Source of the DNA: Puccinia triticina
Lineage: Eukaryota; Basidiomycota; Pucciniomycetes; Pucciniales; Pucciniaceae
Length of the DNA stretch: 64,000 nucleotides
Direction: 5' to 3'
Assembly (NCBI RefSeq): GCF_026914185.1
Contig: NC_070572.1
Location: forward strand, 3,906,001 to 3,970,000
The notes under the pieces were generated by a model. The model did no database searches. It was given only the letters and a program-made list of their open reading frames with translations, and was not told where the DNA came from. Below are positions 41,737 to 55,304 of the stretch, piece by piece (the stretch's first letter is position 1; every line of letters begins with the position of its first letter). The position numbers and the translations under genes were made by a program.

Positions 41737-43442
41737 ATGACATCAAATCCTCCTACTTCTTTACCGCCGCCAGGCAACGAGGGCGACGCTGCCCCTGCTC
41801 CAGGCAGAGACCAGAAATGGATTGCCACGTTAGTGGATAAACTGGTCCCTGTGTTTCAAGCCCAGAGTGGAACTTCATCTGCTGAAGCAGCAATGCAGAC
41901 CGATTCTCAAGGCAAGACTGTGGATTCTACAACTTTGAACGGGTCATTTCTCTGCCACTGACTCATTTATTCTATATAGGTCAGCCTTCCAGCCGACAAG
42001 CTCCGGGGCCATTACAGCCGGATGCCGCAGCGGAGCTGAGCCCCGAATTTGTTGTCGGGCAAGCTAGGTCAGCTCGCAATCAAGCAGAAGAGACGGACGG
42101 GGCGCGCCGATGTGGACGGCGAGCAAGGGTGATAGCGCAGAAGGGAGCCCTCGCCGAGCACTACGATAAGTATTCCCGCGGTATCCAGGGCTTTGTCAAA
42201 TTCTTTCTGGGCCATCCCGACAAGCCACAAGAATACCCTCGCGCTCCCACGGAGCAGGAACTCAGTGATCAATATTGGGTCAAAAAGCGCAGCGCAGCCA
42301 TTCTTGAACAGCTTGAAAGAGTCCGTGTCGCTCTGGAGGGAAAACCCGCCGCTGAAGTTGACTACTACTTTTCCGTTGCCGAAAAGGAAATTCGCCAAAA
42401 CATCGTCTTACCATCATTCACTCCAGCTGCCCAGAAAGCTTCTGCGAAGGGCTGTAAATCTATTAGCTCTCAAACCAAAGCAGATGTGGAGCGCGCGTTT
42501 GCATTGGCGGGCATCTCAAGAGTGACCTTCCAGTGGGGATCCGACCGCAGCTCTGCATGGAACTCAGCAGTGGTTGAGATCATGGCCTCAAAGTCTGTTG
42601 AATGGATGCGACGAACCACATCAATCACTGAGGAGCAAGCCGGTCAAGCTCCTGCAATTATACACCGTTGGCTCCAGACAAAATCGCGCAAGATTTTTGA
42701 GTTTCAGGACATGGAAGTTGTGGCTTACGACCGTTTGAAAAACCAGAAGGTCACTAAGGAGCAATATACTCGATGGCGGAAGAGGGTAAGTGCTGTGATG
42801 CAACATCAATCCCATGTGACCAGAATACGTGTGCTGACTGGAATGGTCAATTTTATAAACGGGCTCTTCTTTGGCCAGATCAAGGACAACAGATGCGCGA
42901 TTGTTGACAAAGTATTCAAGACTAACATTGCACTCGCGAGCATTGTTGAGAATAAGGCCTGTGGCTCGGATATCAAAGACAGCCCCGCCGACGCTCTCCC
43001 GGTCACCCAAATCCCTGACTGGTGCAGTGACGAACTCACCACAATCTTACATTGTCTTGACAAAATGGTCATCGCCAGAGGACAACACCACAAGACGGTC
43101 GCGGCCAACGAAAAGCTATATGGTCGCTCAAAACGCAACTTCAAGAGAACAAAAGGAATAATTGGCGTCCCTCGTGGTCTTCCCCTCAACGCTTACAGCA
43201 AGACGTACTGGGGTCAGCTTACTTCCTTCGAGCGGGATACTATATCACAAGTCCCACCAATTGGTCTAGATGTCATCGCGCAAACGATGCAGAAGAGCTG
43301 CATGCAACCCGCCGGAAACTCGGGGTCTGGGATGCCAGGTCCGGCTCTCAATCAGCCCAGCAGATCCAACACTCTCACAGGTGAGGCCAATCACGGGCCA
43401 TCTGATTCCGCGGCGGCGGGTGCCATGCACGTCGATTGTTGA
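41737..43442 (+). CDS. Uncharacterised gene downstream of Tnp2, possible CACTA accessory protein
   Basis: A probable first exon starts at ATG 41737 (MTSNPPTSLPPPGNEG; DQKWIATLVDKLVPVFQ). After an intron ending TATATAG near 41979, a long frame runs to TGA 43440. It contains DQYWVKKRSAAILEQLERVR, WIIRW-like EQAGQAPAIIHRWLQTKSRK and many Lys/Arg residues, and no membrane segment. The exact donor could not be fixed because candidate GTs disagree with phase. No known domain was recognised. Its tandem position after the transposase resembles the second gene of CACTA elements, which often encodes a DNA-binding protein; that role is inference. Confidence 0.5.
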
Positions 43443-43818
43443 ATGTACCTAGCAACCGGACTCGGCTTGCACATTAACTTTCTTCTCACAGATTCAGTCT
43501 CCCTCTCCCATGACAACCCCACTCTGTCCCTAGTTTGTGCAAGAACATCACACCGTGTTGTGGCACAAGATGTCAATGTCTTTTGTGCTTTGTTTCTGCT
43601 TGGCGCAATATACATTTGCCTGCCAATGCAAGTATGGCTTTGTTAGGTGGTGTATCGCTTCCACACTTCCTGCACACTGAGATGTGATTTAGACCTTACA
43701 AAGGCTGTGAGCACTATTGTCAGTAGTATTTCACCCTCACAGAGATGTTCCAAACGCTGTGAGGTAGTGCCCATGCTGAGAAGTGTGTCACCACTGCCTA
43801 CCAACATGGCGGCAAAAT

Positions 43819-43856
43819 TGTCCACCGCAACGTTCGGCCGAACATGAGGGTGGACA
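43819..43856. promoter_or_regulatory. 38-bp palindrome, copy 3
   Basis: TGTCCACC ... CGTTCGGCCGAAC ... GGGTGGACA. The centre is a perfect 12-14 bp palindrome. Confidence 0.8.
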
Positions 43857-44109
43857 CAATCAGACTACAAGTCGTTCTTGTTATCATGCCCAGTTTTCAT
43901 TCTTGGGGAAGCTCCATTCAAATCATGCTCAAGAAGCGTCCCCAAGAAGGCCTGCTGAAGGACTGTCTGTATTAATGGGCATCATGTGCCCCCTTTATTC
44001 GGATCGTTACACTCGTGGGGCCCATGATTGTAGCGGCAGAACTGACACAGACTTGTGACCTTGGACACATGTAGCACACCACAGCAAAATTTCATCAGGC
44101 ACCCATTGG

Positions 44110-44147
44110 TGTCCACCCTGACGTTCGGCCGAACTTCAGGGTGGACA
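44110..44147. promoter_or_regulatory. 38-bp palindrome, copy 4
   Basis: The most symmetrical copy: TGTCCACCCTGACGTTCGG joined to its near-exact complement ending GGGTGGACA. A TATAAACACCACC stretch follows at 44281, so the site may be upstream of a promoter. Confidence 0.8.
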
Positions 44148-44934
44148 TACATAGCCGTAGAGAGCCCGATGGCCCAACCAAAGGCCCGCCCGCACTACCC
44201 ACCCAACTGTACAAATCCGCCTGTCATTGACAGGGCTTCCCGCGTGATCTTCGGATGCACTTTCCCAGAGGATGGAGTCTATAAACACCACCATCTAGAT
44301 TGAATTGCAGTCGCGTTTCACCGCCGGAACTGCATCCACCAACATACATACTTGTATTCCACTTGGATTTCAGCTCAGGAGCCCGTGCGCATTTATCACC
44401 CACTTCACCTGAGCGGCTGCGCAGGGTGAGCCCATGTGTTCCGCTTGGCGGGCTCAAATGCCTTTGGCCAGAAAATATCGCAGTTCACTACATATAACAC
44501 AGTCAGACACCATGCTGCCCAGTGAACCCTCTTCCATAGTAGTGACCACTATCACTGCCTTTGCAACGCGCAAGACAATAGACAAACAATAAACAGGGTC
44601 AGACAAACTAAGTCGCATGCCTGCTTCAGCCACACATCAGCATCTTCCACTATATGAGAAAGGACCCTCATTTGCTGAACATAATGCTGCCATCAGCCAC
44701 ATGCATTTTGCTCATGGTCTAACTGCACCTTGTCTTGCACTATCTACATTAGGTCAGGTCCCGGGCACAATCGCAAACTTCATCACAAAGGACTCTGGTC
44801 ATGAACAGCACCAAGGCTTGGGTCCCGATAAGGGTAAGCCATATAAACCAGCCCACATTCCCCTTGAACTCCTCTCCTCCCACTTGTCCCCAAATCCACT
44901 CCGCATTGACCTTTGCGCTGAATGAGAATACCAC

Positions 44935-47268
44935 ATGTCTCATCCAGGTTCTCCCCGCGACGATCCCGCAACCAATGACTCCGGTTTCTTGACGGAAACC
45001 AAATCCTCAGGGACCACACCACCCCCCAGTGAGTTTGCCTGGTCATTGTGCCAAACCCGCAGTGTTGAATTGAGCCAAATTTCATATTTCCAGCCCAACA
45101 GGATCTTGAGCAGAACAACATCACCCGGTCAATCCCAGCGCCTTCCCTTCAAGAATTCCTAATTCAACATCAATCCTCCTCGTCCGCAGCCTCACTTGAT
45201 CCGGAGGAATCTGTCCTTCCCACGGAGATACAGGAGATCACACCAGAAGAATTTACTTGTTCAATTGATGCCGCCGCCCGATCAGCAGCCCATATCCTAG
45301 CGCTCAAGCTTCCCCGTCACTGTAAACGAAAGGCTGAGGAGCTGGCTGACTCCTTAATGAGCAGCAGACGGAGTAAGTATCTAACCAATTCATCAACCTC
45401 ACCGCCAATCATGTTTATTCACAGCCCACTGGCTTCTTCCTACCACCAGCATGGGAGGAAACCGGTGCTCTCCCTGACGCAGACAATATCAAGATTACCA
45501 ACCCTACCGATCCTTCACCCTCGACGTCTCGCCCAGTCAAGAAGTCACGCAAGCGCGTGACTCGCAGTCAAACAAAAAAACCCTCAACTGCCAGAGCGGT
45601 GGATCTGCTGATCAAGAACCCCAACAATCCCGCGCCGTATCCACAACAAGCCCAGGGCTCAGTTCCCACCACCGACACCGGCCTGTCCACCGGCCCTTCA
45701 AATGACAACCCATCTGCCAGTACAGCAGATCTACAGTCACCCACCCTCAACACTCAAGCCGCTGAGTCAATGGATATAAACCCCTGGGACCCCATTCCTG
45801 ATGAATCATTCCAGGGCATCGGTCCCCTTCAATCATCGACCAATCCGCCACCTCCTAATGTTTGCACGGCAGACTCCAACCGTTCCCCCGACACCTCTGC
45901 GCCGAACAATCCAGCGCACAGCCTTCATCAGACAGTACCCGATGATCCCCCCGGGTCTGGGGCTGCCAGACCCAAATCGCCAAATCTCTTCACGCCTGCG
46001 AGTCCTAACGGCCCTGCTCAAGCCTCATCTGCAACCAAAGAACAGCCATAGACCACATCAGAAAGCCACACCGCAAACAGCGAGCCAGCCCGGTCATCTG
46101 CAAGCCCTCACCCCGTCAAGCTGACCATTATCAAATCTGACCCCATCCGCGCGCAGGTATTCAGCATTCACCAGCAGTTCACCGGCTCCAAACCATCCTG
46201 GTCAAAATATCAGACCACCTGGCAGTCGCTGGTTCCGTTGCTCCAGAATCGCGCACATATGATGGCCCCACCAGCTCCACCTACGCAGAAATTTCATTTC
46301 CAACGCACAGGTGGTTCATATGGCGGATGGGTACAAACTATCACCAAACTTGGTAAGCACCTTGCTTCAATAAAACCGTTACTTGCCAACTAAAATTATG
46401 TTCCCCAGCGGACGGGTTCTTAGCGCCATGTGCCAGCAAGCAGTGGTATTGCCCTGACCTCATCGACTTCCCCAAGCTCTCTAGCTTTGGGGACAAGACT
46501 AATGACCTCCGACCCGGGTCATTCATCCCAACACTTACCAAAATTCCCCATCCGGAATCAACAATTGTCCGCGGCCTCTTTCGGCTCCTCAACCCTCCCC
46601 GCCGCTTGCACACTGACTGGGCAAGGCTCGTTGCCGCTTCTGTCAAATTCATGGCAGACACGATATTCCGACCACCAAAAATCAGTTCATCTCAAGAAAA
46701 TGATCATGTTGCTCAAGGTGTTGCAACCCTTGCATATCTCGATGCCGTTAAGAACTCGTCCCCCGCCTTTGACCCTCCAAACCCGACTGGTGACCCTTCC
46801 GACATCTCCGCGCAACGTTTACACTCCGTCGACGTGATCCACGAATTTCGGAATGTCGTCATTGATGTTATGATGGCGTACATCATCCTTCAGACCCACT
46901 ACCTGAGTGATGCACCTTTGACACCTGCTCAAAAAAAAGCAAACACCCGAAGCAATCAGCCATCTGTCAATGACACGATGACTCCGGTCCAGAAGGCTCC
47001 TTCAGACCTAGCCAATCCCACAGCCCACGCAGCACATCACCTTCAAAATTACCAACGCAAGCAGAATTTCCAGCCGCTTGTGTATTTTGTCCTTGCTGGA
47101 GTCCGCGGGCTGTTTGTCACTTCAAGAGACCACCGAGTTGCTGGAATCTCGACTTGCATGTTGTTCATCCAAGCAATGTCCGTCATCAGACAGCACTTGA
47201 CAACACCACACACGCCTGAAGAATCAATCTGGAAACATCTTTCTGCGTATCTGGTACAGATCTTTTGA
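44935..47268 (+). pseudogene. Uncharacterised multi-exon gene of the transposon island, broken
   Basis: Plausible exons are 44935-45028 (MSHPGSPRDDPATNDSG), 45094-45372, 45425-46352 and 46409-47268. The intron 46353-46408 is phase-consistent, while the junction 45372/45425 is out of phase. A Pro/Ser-rich N-terminal half contains the basic stretch RPVKKSRKRVTRSQTKK. The C-terminal half is more ordered (WSKYQTTWQSLVPLLQNR, FLAPCASKQWYCPDLIDFP, YFVLAGVRGLFVTSRDHRVA). A TAG at 46049 interrupts an otherwise open frame. No known domain was recognised. It is probably a mobile-element accessory gene. Confidence 0.5.
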
Positions 47269-47970
47269 CCTCTCTTTGAGTCTTGCGATATCCTCTACCC
47301 CATGGCACAAGTCAAAGCGCCAACTCAGTTTGAGCTTGCGGAGGCGATCACCAACGATTTTCTCAATTGATGGGGGGCTGGGAACCCCACATCGCCCTTT
47401 CTCCTGCCTTGTGCACCTGCAGAAATAAGCAATTGACCATCCTGGTCATGACACCGTAAAGGTGTAACTTGTACCTTCAGATTCCTCTCTCTGCCGGTCA
47501 GATATCCATTCATGCCGCTGCATCACTGTTTTCTGCTATATTATCTCGCTGATCTCCCTGTCTGAATACATGGTCAAAATAGTGTAATTGAAACATCTTG
47601 TGTTTGAATTGTTGGCCATTTGTTGTATTCCTCGCGCGCGAAGCACTAGTATGTCTCTTTACTCTCAAGAAATTCCCATGCCCTGGGTCAGAGGAGGCTC
47701 ATCACAACAAGAGCGTGATTTTATTAGGCAGACATATAATGTCAGCCGGCGAGGAGTATTTGCCCTGGGTGGTAGTCAAGCAAGCCAATGAGCTATCTGC
47801 TATTCCAGAGATCACTACTTCAGTTGTTGCTGGCTGACAAACAACCGTGAGAGCAGTAACAGAGCATGAGCCAAGTAGGCCGTCAGACAATGAGAAAGAG
47901 ATAGAAAACAGCAAATTGGAAACTGCCTGGGAGGGGAAGGTAAATTGACCCCATCTCTGTGTCCCGACGG

Positions 47971-48922
47971 TCATGCAGTGGTGTGATGAACCTTCTTCCG
48001 GCGGTTTTGCTTGTTTCTTGATTGCCCGTTCCAATTGTTCACTTGGAGTTTGAAACGGTTTTTGGGACAGTTCCTCAAGCCGTAAAAAGTCTTATTGCAT
48101 TGCTGCAGCTTTGTAGCATTTTCAACCTGCAACCACCACATCTCATTAGCGTCCAAACGGCAAAATTAGCCAGCAAATTGCGTACACCCAAGGCAAACAA
48201 CCCTGTGTCACAGTGTGACCTTTCCTCCACCGCACCTCCAAACCGAATGGAATCCCCACGTCAAAGAGTCTGAAACGCCTCGTGTGCTTGGCCGTGCCTC
48301 GCAATGAGCTTGATGTGAACCGGCTTTGACTGTAAGATTTGAAATGAGTTCCTGTGGGCCTGCTGCACTGAGAACTGTCATCATGGTTACATGGGGGAGT
48401 ACTGACAAGATGAAAGTCCTGATCAACAACCTCAATGTGCCCAACACAACCTACAATTGGGTTTACGTGGACCTTCACAACATAGACCGTCCCAAAGGCA
48501 TTCGTCCTTTCGAATTCTTGAGCAAGAGGAAACTCTCCGCAATGAACCTGCCACTCCAGCTTCTCCACACGTATAATTGGACAAATTGAGTTGACGGGTA
48601 CAAGAAGCTGGCCGGAAAAGAAAATCTGGGTGAAGAAGTCATATAATATCGCATTAACTGTTGGAGATGTGGCTGACGAGTGGAGGATAACTCTGTACTC
48701 ATGGTAGGACCTAGAACAAACTTCCAGGGGGAGCTGATGCGAAGCAATGACCGTATTTATCTCTATCTTATTTCCGACATATTTAATGTTATTCGGATCA
48801 GTATTTGAGAGATGGATATTGCCGGACACCTCAATCATCTTCAAGGGTATCACAGATGGATGGATCAGATTGGGCAATGCTTCAGTTGCCCCATGCCCAA
48901 GTAGGTCGAAAGGACAAGGCAT
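47971..48922 (-). CDS. Uncharacterised minus-strand gene in the transposon island
   Basis: From ATG 48922 (MPCPFDLLGHGATEALPNLI) a frame stays open to about 48146. A second frame, probably a further exon, ends at TGA 47971 with a strongly basic tail (NWNGQSRNKQNRRKKVHHT). Composition looks coding (EVCSRSYHEYRVILHSSATS, QIFFSGQLLVPVNSICPII). The intron between the two could not be fixed. No known domain was recognised. A 38-bp palindrome lies about 385 bp upstream of the start, as for the other genes of this island. Confidence 0.4.
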
Positions 48923-49306
48923 ATATACACTTCTAGGTCAGGAATCAGTTGTTGGCCGCGAGAATGATTGGCTATGACCAAGCCTGCCTATGACCACCCA
49001 ACAAAGGGAAAGCTTTGCACTTTGCCTCGGCATGGTGCAGGTGATTCCACAGGCAGTTAATGTTCTGCACATGAAATTAATCACACGTGCCAGTCCCAAC
49101 TCGCCTTTGATCACTCTTATCTTTGGGTGCGTCAGTTCTGTTTTGAATAATCAAACTATTCTTGTTTGGGTGCATTTGTTGCCCCTTGTGATTGTTGGGT
49201 TTGCCCCGCCTGCCCACAACCAAGCCTTTGTTCATTCTCCTTGATGCCTCAAGGCCATTGAGCCCCGGCTCCTCACCTGTCCGGTAACTTTTTGTGAGGC
49301 CGCATA

Positions 49307-49344
49307 TGTCCACCGTAACGTACGGCCTTTCATCGTGGTGGACA
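49307..49344. promoter_or_regulatory. 38-bp palindrome, copy 5
   Basis: TGTCCACCGTAACGTACGGCC followed by a partly diverged right arm ending GGTGGACA. Same length as the other four copies. Confidence 0.7.
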
Positions 49345-52300
49345 TGATGTCGCATCCAACATGGGAGAGGTCCATCAACTTTTCACCAGTTTGATGTCCC
49401 CCCTCAACGTCTTAGAACTCAATATCACCACAAAAACCTCCTCATGGCTGCCGACATGTAACACATCAAACAGCATCACAGCATGACCTATGATCCGGTT
49501 CACCACTCAATTTTTGCAGCTGGTCTTGCTTCCTTCAAACGCAGTAGACATGATGAATCAGAGTTTTTGTGAGGTTGCCTTCTGAGCATCACATTTCTTG
49601 TGGTGGCCAACCAGAACCCCCAATTATAACATGAATAGTCCCTGGCTGCAATGTGGTTAGCCCTCATGCCCTCACAGACAACCCAGTTGTGGATCGCTCA
49701 CGCGGATGATGCCTCTGCAGGGATCGTTGCTTTCTGAATGTGACGCCAACACACATGCTGAATCCTTCCCAACCTCTTGCCCAACGCTGTTGGCCTCCAC
49801 GACCCACAAACCATATTGGGTTACAAAGCCCCATTGTCAAGTTGGCTGCGCCAAAGTCTGCATCTGTCTTTTACTCCTGGGATCATATGGGTCGTTCAAA
49901 AAGTTGGCGGGACGGGTGAACTAGCTGCACCACCAACCTTCTATCTGGCCAGCCTCCCATGAGGATTCCCGCGGGAGATCACCTCTGGTTTGCCCTACAT
50001 ATGAAATTAAGTTATTCTATCACAAATGCCACTGTCCGTCAGCAGAGAATAGTACATGCGCAGCTCTGATCTCAACCTCCTTGGGTGGAATTTGAACTTA
50101 TCCCCGGGAAAAGACTTCCTTTTCTGGATCCCGTTTGACTCACTCGTGCTCAAGTCTACCCAGAGTCCCAACATTCAACCTAGGGATTGTGGACAATCCA
50201 CCAGGGCGAGCAACCCAGAAAAAATGGTTGTAAGATAGGGGGAAAACCCTCACTTGGGTGAGGCAAGGGTTGAGACAGAGCAAACTAATCAGAGACAGCA
50301 TGACCAGCCACCGTGACAACCACCACTATTCCTTTACAATCAGGCTCTGATTTCCATGATACTCATTCCATCATGGGAAACAATGCAGCTACTGCAGCCT
50401 GTCAGATATATCAATCCTTTACATACCTCAATATTTGTCATTGTGGAGTTTGATCAGTTAGTGGATGTGGTGGTGTCTTGGGTTTTGTGACTGTGTGCAA
50501 ATGGGTAGTCCAGCAGCTAGAAGCAACTGATCAGTTTGCTGTGGCAGGCACAGCTGCAACCGGATTTTGGCAGTGCGGCCACTACACACTGCAGGGTGGT
50601 TTTGCGGTTGGTAGGTTTTTGTTCTGGCCTCTGTCATTTCCTGTTGAATTTGTGCACTGAGGGGGAGCTTCTTAGTGCATCTTTCCAGAGGAATTGGGAT
50701 GGATCAACACGACGGATCCTTTGCACATGGGCTCCCTCAATGACAATATTTATGGAAACTGCTCATCTTAAGCTGACATGAAATGCTCCTATCTTCATAC
50801 TGTGGGGATCATGCAACAAAAATGCATACCGTACTGGCAGAAAAGTCTAAATTTACATTGTCAAATAGCCAATTATCCATTGAATGTGCCATCCTTCATG
50901 CTTTTCTCTTGCTTGAGGGGTCAAAAACATTGATTTATCTAACCTGAGCTGCCACTGGGAAACTTCAGATGACATACGCCTTGGGAATAACAGTCATCTC
51001 TCCCAAGTTAAGCATCTGATTTGGTTTCCAAAATTGAAACAAGATACTGGTCCAAACAAGTCTTGAAGTGCAACAGCTATACTCCAGCACCCACCAAAAT
51101 TAATATTTCCTGATCCGGTCTATTGCCGAGAAAGGCTTGATGGACAATCAGGACTGCCCTTCTCCTAGTGATCAGTATCATTTGTTTGAATGCATTTGTA
51201 ACACATAGATGAACCTTTGTAGGTGCTTCTTTTGGGGTCATCCACAGCGCACATCAGCCAGACTCCTTCCTTTCATGAAATATGGCCAGCAGCTCAAAAG
51301 CCTGTCAGTAAGGAGAAGTTGAGGGCTGCCATGGTGCCCTGTGCCACAGATGAATAATTTTGGATTTCCCTGTATCACACTGAGCACAGGTGCCCATTGT
51401 TGAAGCAGGCATCCGTTGCAAAGCATTTAAAAATATTACCTTTTCCTCCTCTGTTGAAATTGGCTGTATTTCTGAAAACTGAAGTCTGAGGGCTCCATGA
51501 TGATCATCCTTTTGTTTCACTTGGTCATGGAAAATGAAGAGGATGATGAAATTCTGAACTTACAATAGTGATGAGTTAACACAAACACACTGGACAGCAA
51601 GGCTCTAATATTAACTGTTGGTGTGGCAAAATGGCTGAATGGAAGTTGAACCTCTTAGCTCCACCAGATGGTTCACCCAACCCAGTCAAATTTGTAACTT
51701 ATGATCTTCACAGGGATGCAAAATTATTGTTCATAATGCCCTCTTCACAGCAGGAGAGCTCTTGCTAAACTTTGATTGGGTCAGTCTGCACGGAGGTCAT
51801 CCTAAAACTAACACCACTGTTATTCCACCGGGTGTGACACGATCCCATGGAACACGCTAGGACTGAAAATTTTGCCAAACATAACTTCAACTTCATGTGC
51901 ACTAAACATTGGCATTTGATCCTGCAACTGCCATCAGTGGTTGGTCATGAATGGCATGTGAAATTGGATTGATTTCAACTTGACGTCAACATGATGCATC
52001 TTGACCGTCACATACCATAACAGTTGACATTAGTCAGAGTTCTTGAAAGACATTGTGGCCTGGCACTCTCTAGAGAGTGCAAAACTTTCTCCCCTGGTGC
52101 ATCCGCTGATGATTGATCTTTGAATGTGGTTGTCTTGCCCCATCAAGCTTGTTATGTACCTCTCCTATTTTCACATTGTGTCAGAGGTGATGAGAGGATT
52201 CTGAATAGGGCACTCGGACTCTGTAGCTATGGGCTGATGAGTGCTCGGACCCCATGGCTATGGGTACATGAGTTCCATAGTTATGGAATTACGGATTATA

Positions 52301-53850
52301 AAGCCATAATTATGGGTTTATGGCATGCACTTAGCAGCGGGTTTGTAATGTAGGGACCAAAAAAAAAAAAAACTGGCTGGTCAGAAACCTTAGCCCGGAT
52401 AGAACTAGAATCTACAGCCTCCAAAAGGCCCAAAACTATCATTTACATGTTACTAGAGGCCAAAGCGGCTATGCTGCTGCAGGGTGGAAGCCCCTGCCTT
52501 CTGTATAGTGCAAACCCATTTCTTTCTTTTGAACCACATGTGATCCCCTTATTGAATCACATTTTGCTATCCTGCAATTCTCCAGCCTCCACCATGAAAT
52601 GTACATACCATGGTGCTAACCTGAACCCCTGACCAACAACCACTTCTTCTGTAACACTCCTGATTTATCATCAGGCAACTCCAAGGTCTCCCATTGCTAC
52701 TCATGCAGCACGGCCTCCTTTGCCCAGGCACCCAGCTCCAAAACCTCATCAGCATAGCCTTCATCTCAAAACTCCAATGGCAATACCTAAATTCTATAGT
52801 CTTTTCCAGGAATTCAACTGGTAGTGGAGGACCAAGTGATGTCAATTAATATATTGCTTTGTGAACCAAATTTAAACCAGATTCAAAAAATCAGCATAGC
52901 AGGCACCTTCCCCTCAATATGCACTTGCAGTCAACTTAAGTCCAACAAGTTCATAATCACAGTGATATTATTATTGTAGTTTGGTTTTTATCTGTTTGCA
53001 CCAGCAGTTTTTTGGGCAGTGACATGAACAATAACCTGTGTGAGCGGGACAACATTTGTGTGGAATAACACTTGGTTGTGGATCTGTGATGATCAAATTA
53101 ATTGAATAGTTCATTTTTGAAGATCTGACTTTCAAGATATTTAATTAAGAGTTTTACTTTAGTCCTCACCAAGACAATTTATTATAGATCAGAGAGAGAC
53201 AAACATGGTAATGAAGATCTTGCAGATGAATGTGATTGACAGGCTTGACAGGACAATTGGTGAATCAGAGGCATGGCCATCATGGAGGGTATTTAATTGT
53301 TTTGGGCCAATGATCAAGCTCTTCTTTGGCACAGTCAAAGAGGAGTGTGTGTCCGAGAGGAAGACCTTGGCCGATCAGCTTCCACCCAAGTATTGGTCGT
53401 TGCTACTCAGCTTGAGATACAGGCAGGGCAATCATGTTTGGCTGTCTAGTGGACTGCTTGACGGTCTCAATAGATGTAAGCTGTCGTAGTTCCGGAGACT
53501 GATGCAGGACAGAACATCCTTCAATTAGAAATCCGCATCCCTTATTCATGGCCCGCCATGATTGCGAAGGAATGACAGTAGATTGGATCATTGGTTTCTG
53601 GGGCGCTCAACCGTGATACATAGCAGTAAGACATTTACTTGAGAAATTAGGTAAAAAATAAAGCCCTCGCGAGAAGACCACCCATTGGCAGGGCGTCTAG
53701 ATTAGGATGGAGTCATGAATGTTAAGTTTGGGGAGGAACATGATGCAAAAGTTATAATAGCCCCTCATGTTTGCAAAACACAAAATGGAATTAGACCAAT
53801 CAATTACAATATATGAAAAGTGAAATCTGTTTTGGTTAGGATTACAAATA
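49345..53850. other. Unrecognised AT-rich region, 4.5 kb
   Basis: No gene could be supported. Short frames exist, for example 94 codons from ATG 53205, but lack domain motifs or splice support. Imperfect GCTATGG/ATAGTTATGG repeats occur at 52210-52325. The stretch ACTAGAGGCCAAAGCGGCTA at about 52451 recurs at 60742. Confidence 0.4.
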
Positions 53851-53859
53851 AATCAATGC

Positions 53860-54830
53860 TTGGCTGAATACTGGTGCACAACTGCAGCCCTCAAACAAGC
53901 TAACAAAACAGGGCTAGTCTCATTCTCAGATATGATTGATTTTTTTAGAGCTCGCGTTAAGCTCGATCGGCAGCCGGTGTGGTATCTCGTAGATTGCTTC
54001 CTTATAGCTGGCAGCGTCTTGCTTGATACCTCCAGCCCCAACAGCCTCCTTGATCCTTTTGATAGTTTCTTCGAGAGCCTACTTGCTCAAAGAAAATGCA
54101 TTGGTAACTCAGAAAATGATATTACAGATCTTACCTTTTGGCTTGCTGTCTTGACCAAAATTGTCACACAGTTGGTTAATGAGCTCCAAGCACAAATGAA
54201 TAAGGTCAATGTGACTTGAAGCAATTACTTACAATTTTCGTGCATTAACTGAAGTGTTTCTTCGCAATTGGTGCTCATTGGGACCTCTACCCCATGAATA
54301 CGCAGCCAACCGTGCACTCAATTGTCTGCCAATCTGACGTTTTCACTGGACTTCAAAGCAAAATCGGAATACTTCTATGAAAAGAAGTAAAATTGTTTCG
54401 CTTTCTCGGCCTGGTAGTAATCCATGATCAATTGACCACTTTGAATCTAGAGAAAATATGATTCTAATTGTCAATCACCATCAATGAACACCGGGATTAT
54501 TAAAGGCAAACCTGTCTCATTTGGCTTTTGCTCCAACCTCCATAGAATAATCATCTCACACTTGTCGCAGAGGTTCAGCCATACCATGACTTTCCAACCA
54601 AGATCAAAGAGCAGATTCGTTCCAGCTGTTGTAAGATTTATCACGAGCGCTGTAGTAGTTGTCGGCGACCATGGAGAGATAACTAAATAACGTTCCAAGA
54701 GGATTAATTTAGTCTCGCAAATAATATGAAGTTGGTTATAACCAGCGCTAGGACTCAACTCTTTTTTCTTCTTCTGGGTTCCTGATTTGACAATCCCTTT
54801 TCTCTCCAACCAGCTGCGCAGTAAAAAAAC
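53860..54830 (-). pseudogene. Decayed ISH1-domain (stress response / nuclear-envelope) protein gene
   Basis: Three ISH1-like repeats can be read on the minus strand. The first is LRSWLERKGIVKSGTQKKKK (about 54830-54766). The second is YYSARDKSYNSWNESAL-stop-SWLESHGMAEP (about 54672-54570; TGA at 54604 where Arg is expected). The third is WLRIHGVEVPMSTNCEETLQ then LMHENC (about 54320-54236). Stops at 54375 and 54318 break the third unit. Further coding-like pieces follow (ELINQLCDNFGQDSKPK, ALEETIKRIKEAVGAGGIKQ), with GTAAGA/TTTGAG-type intron edges. ISH1 repeats occur in fungal stress-response and nuclear-envelope proteins. The number of stops indicates a pseudogene. Confidence 0.55.
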
Positions 54831-55304
54831 ACTTGAGTGACTGGAAACAAGTACATAGGCGGGCGAGCGCAGTGGTGGCGAGGATTGACGGAAAGAAAGA
54901 TGGTGGGAGTGCTTGGTCCATAAAGCTGATGGAAGGCAAGCGGGGCAAAACGGCAAATGCATGATGGGCATGGTATTGTGTAGGAAAGCAACTGTGGTGT
55001 CTAGAACGGGCGTGAGATGAGTGGGGCGGCGCGAGTGCTGTTTGGTTGTAAAAAACTATCGGCCAAGGGACATGTTTGTGTAACCAATTGAAATGTCAGT
55101 AGACAGCTATGGGGTGATGACGAGGAACGCAGGCAAGGGGAGGAACAAACCAGCGGTGAATGGAAAAAAAGATGAGTTGGTTGGAAAAGTGGCTGGAAGG
55201 CGCTGGGTTGGTACGGTGATGGTAGCAATGGTGAATGGTAACAAACAGGGGTTAGCAACATTTGGTACAGTCTGTGGTGGCATAGCCCATTGTGGTTATT
55301 TAAA

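Noticed and set aside
53205..53489. 94-codon frame from an ATG
   Set aside because: No domain, splice or promoter support; length is within chance.
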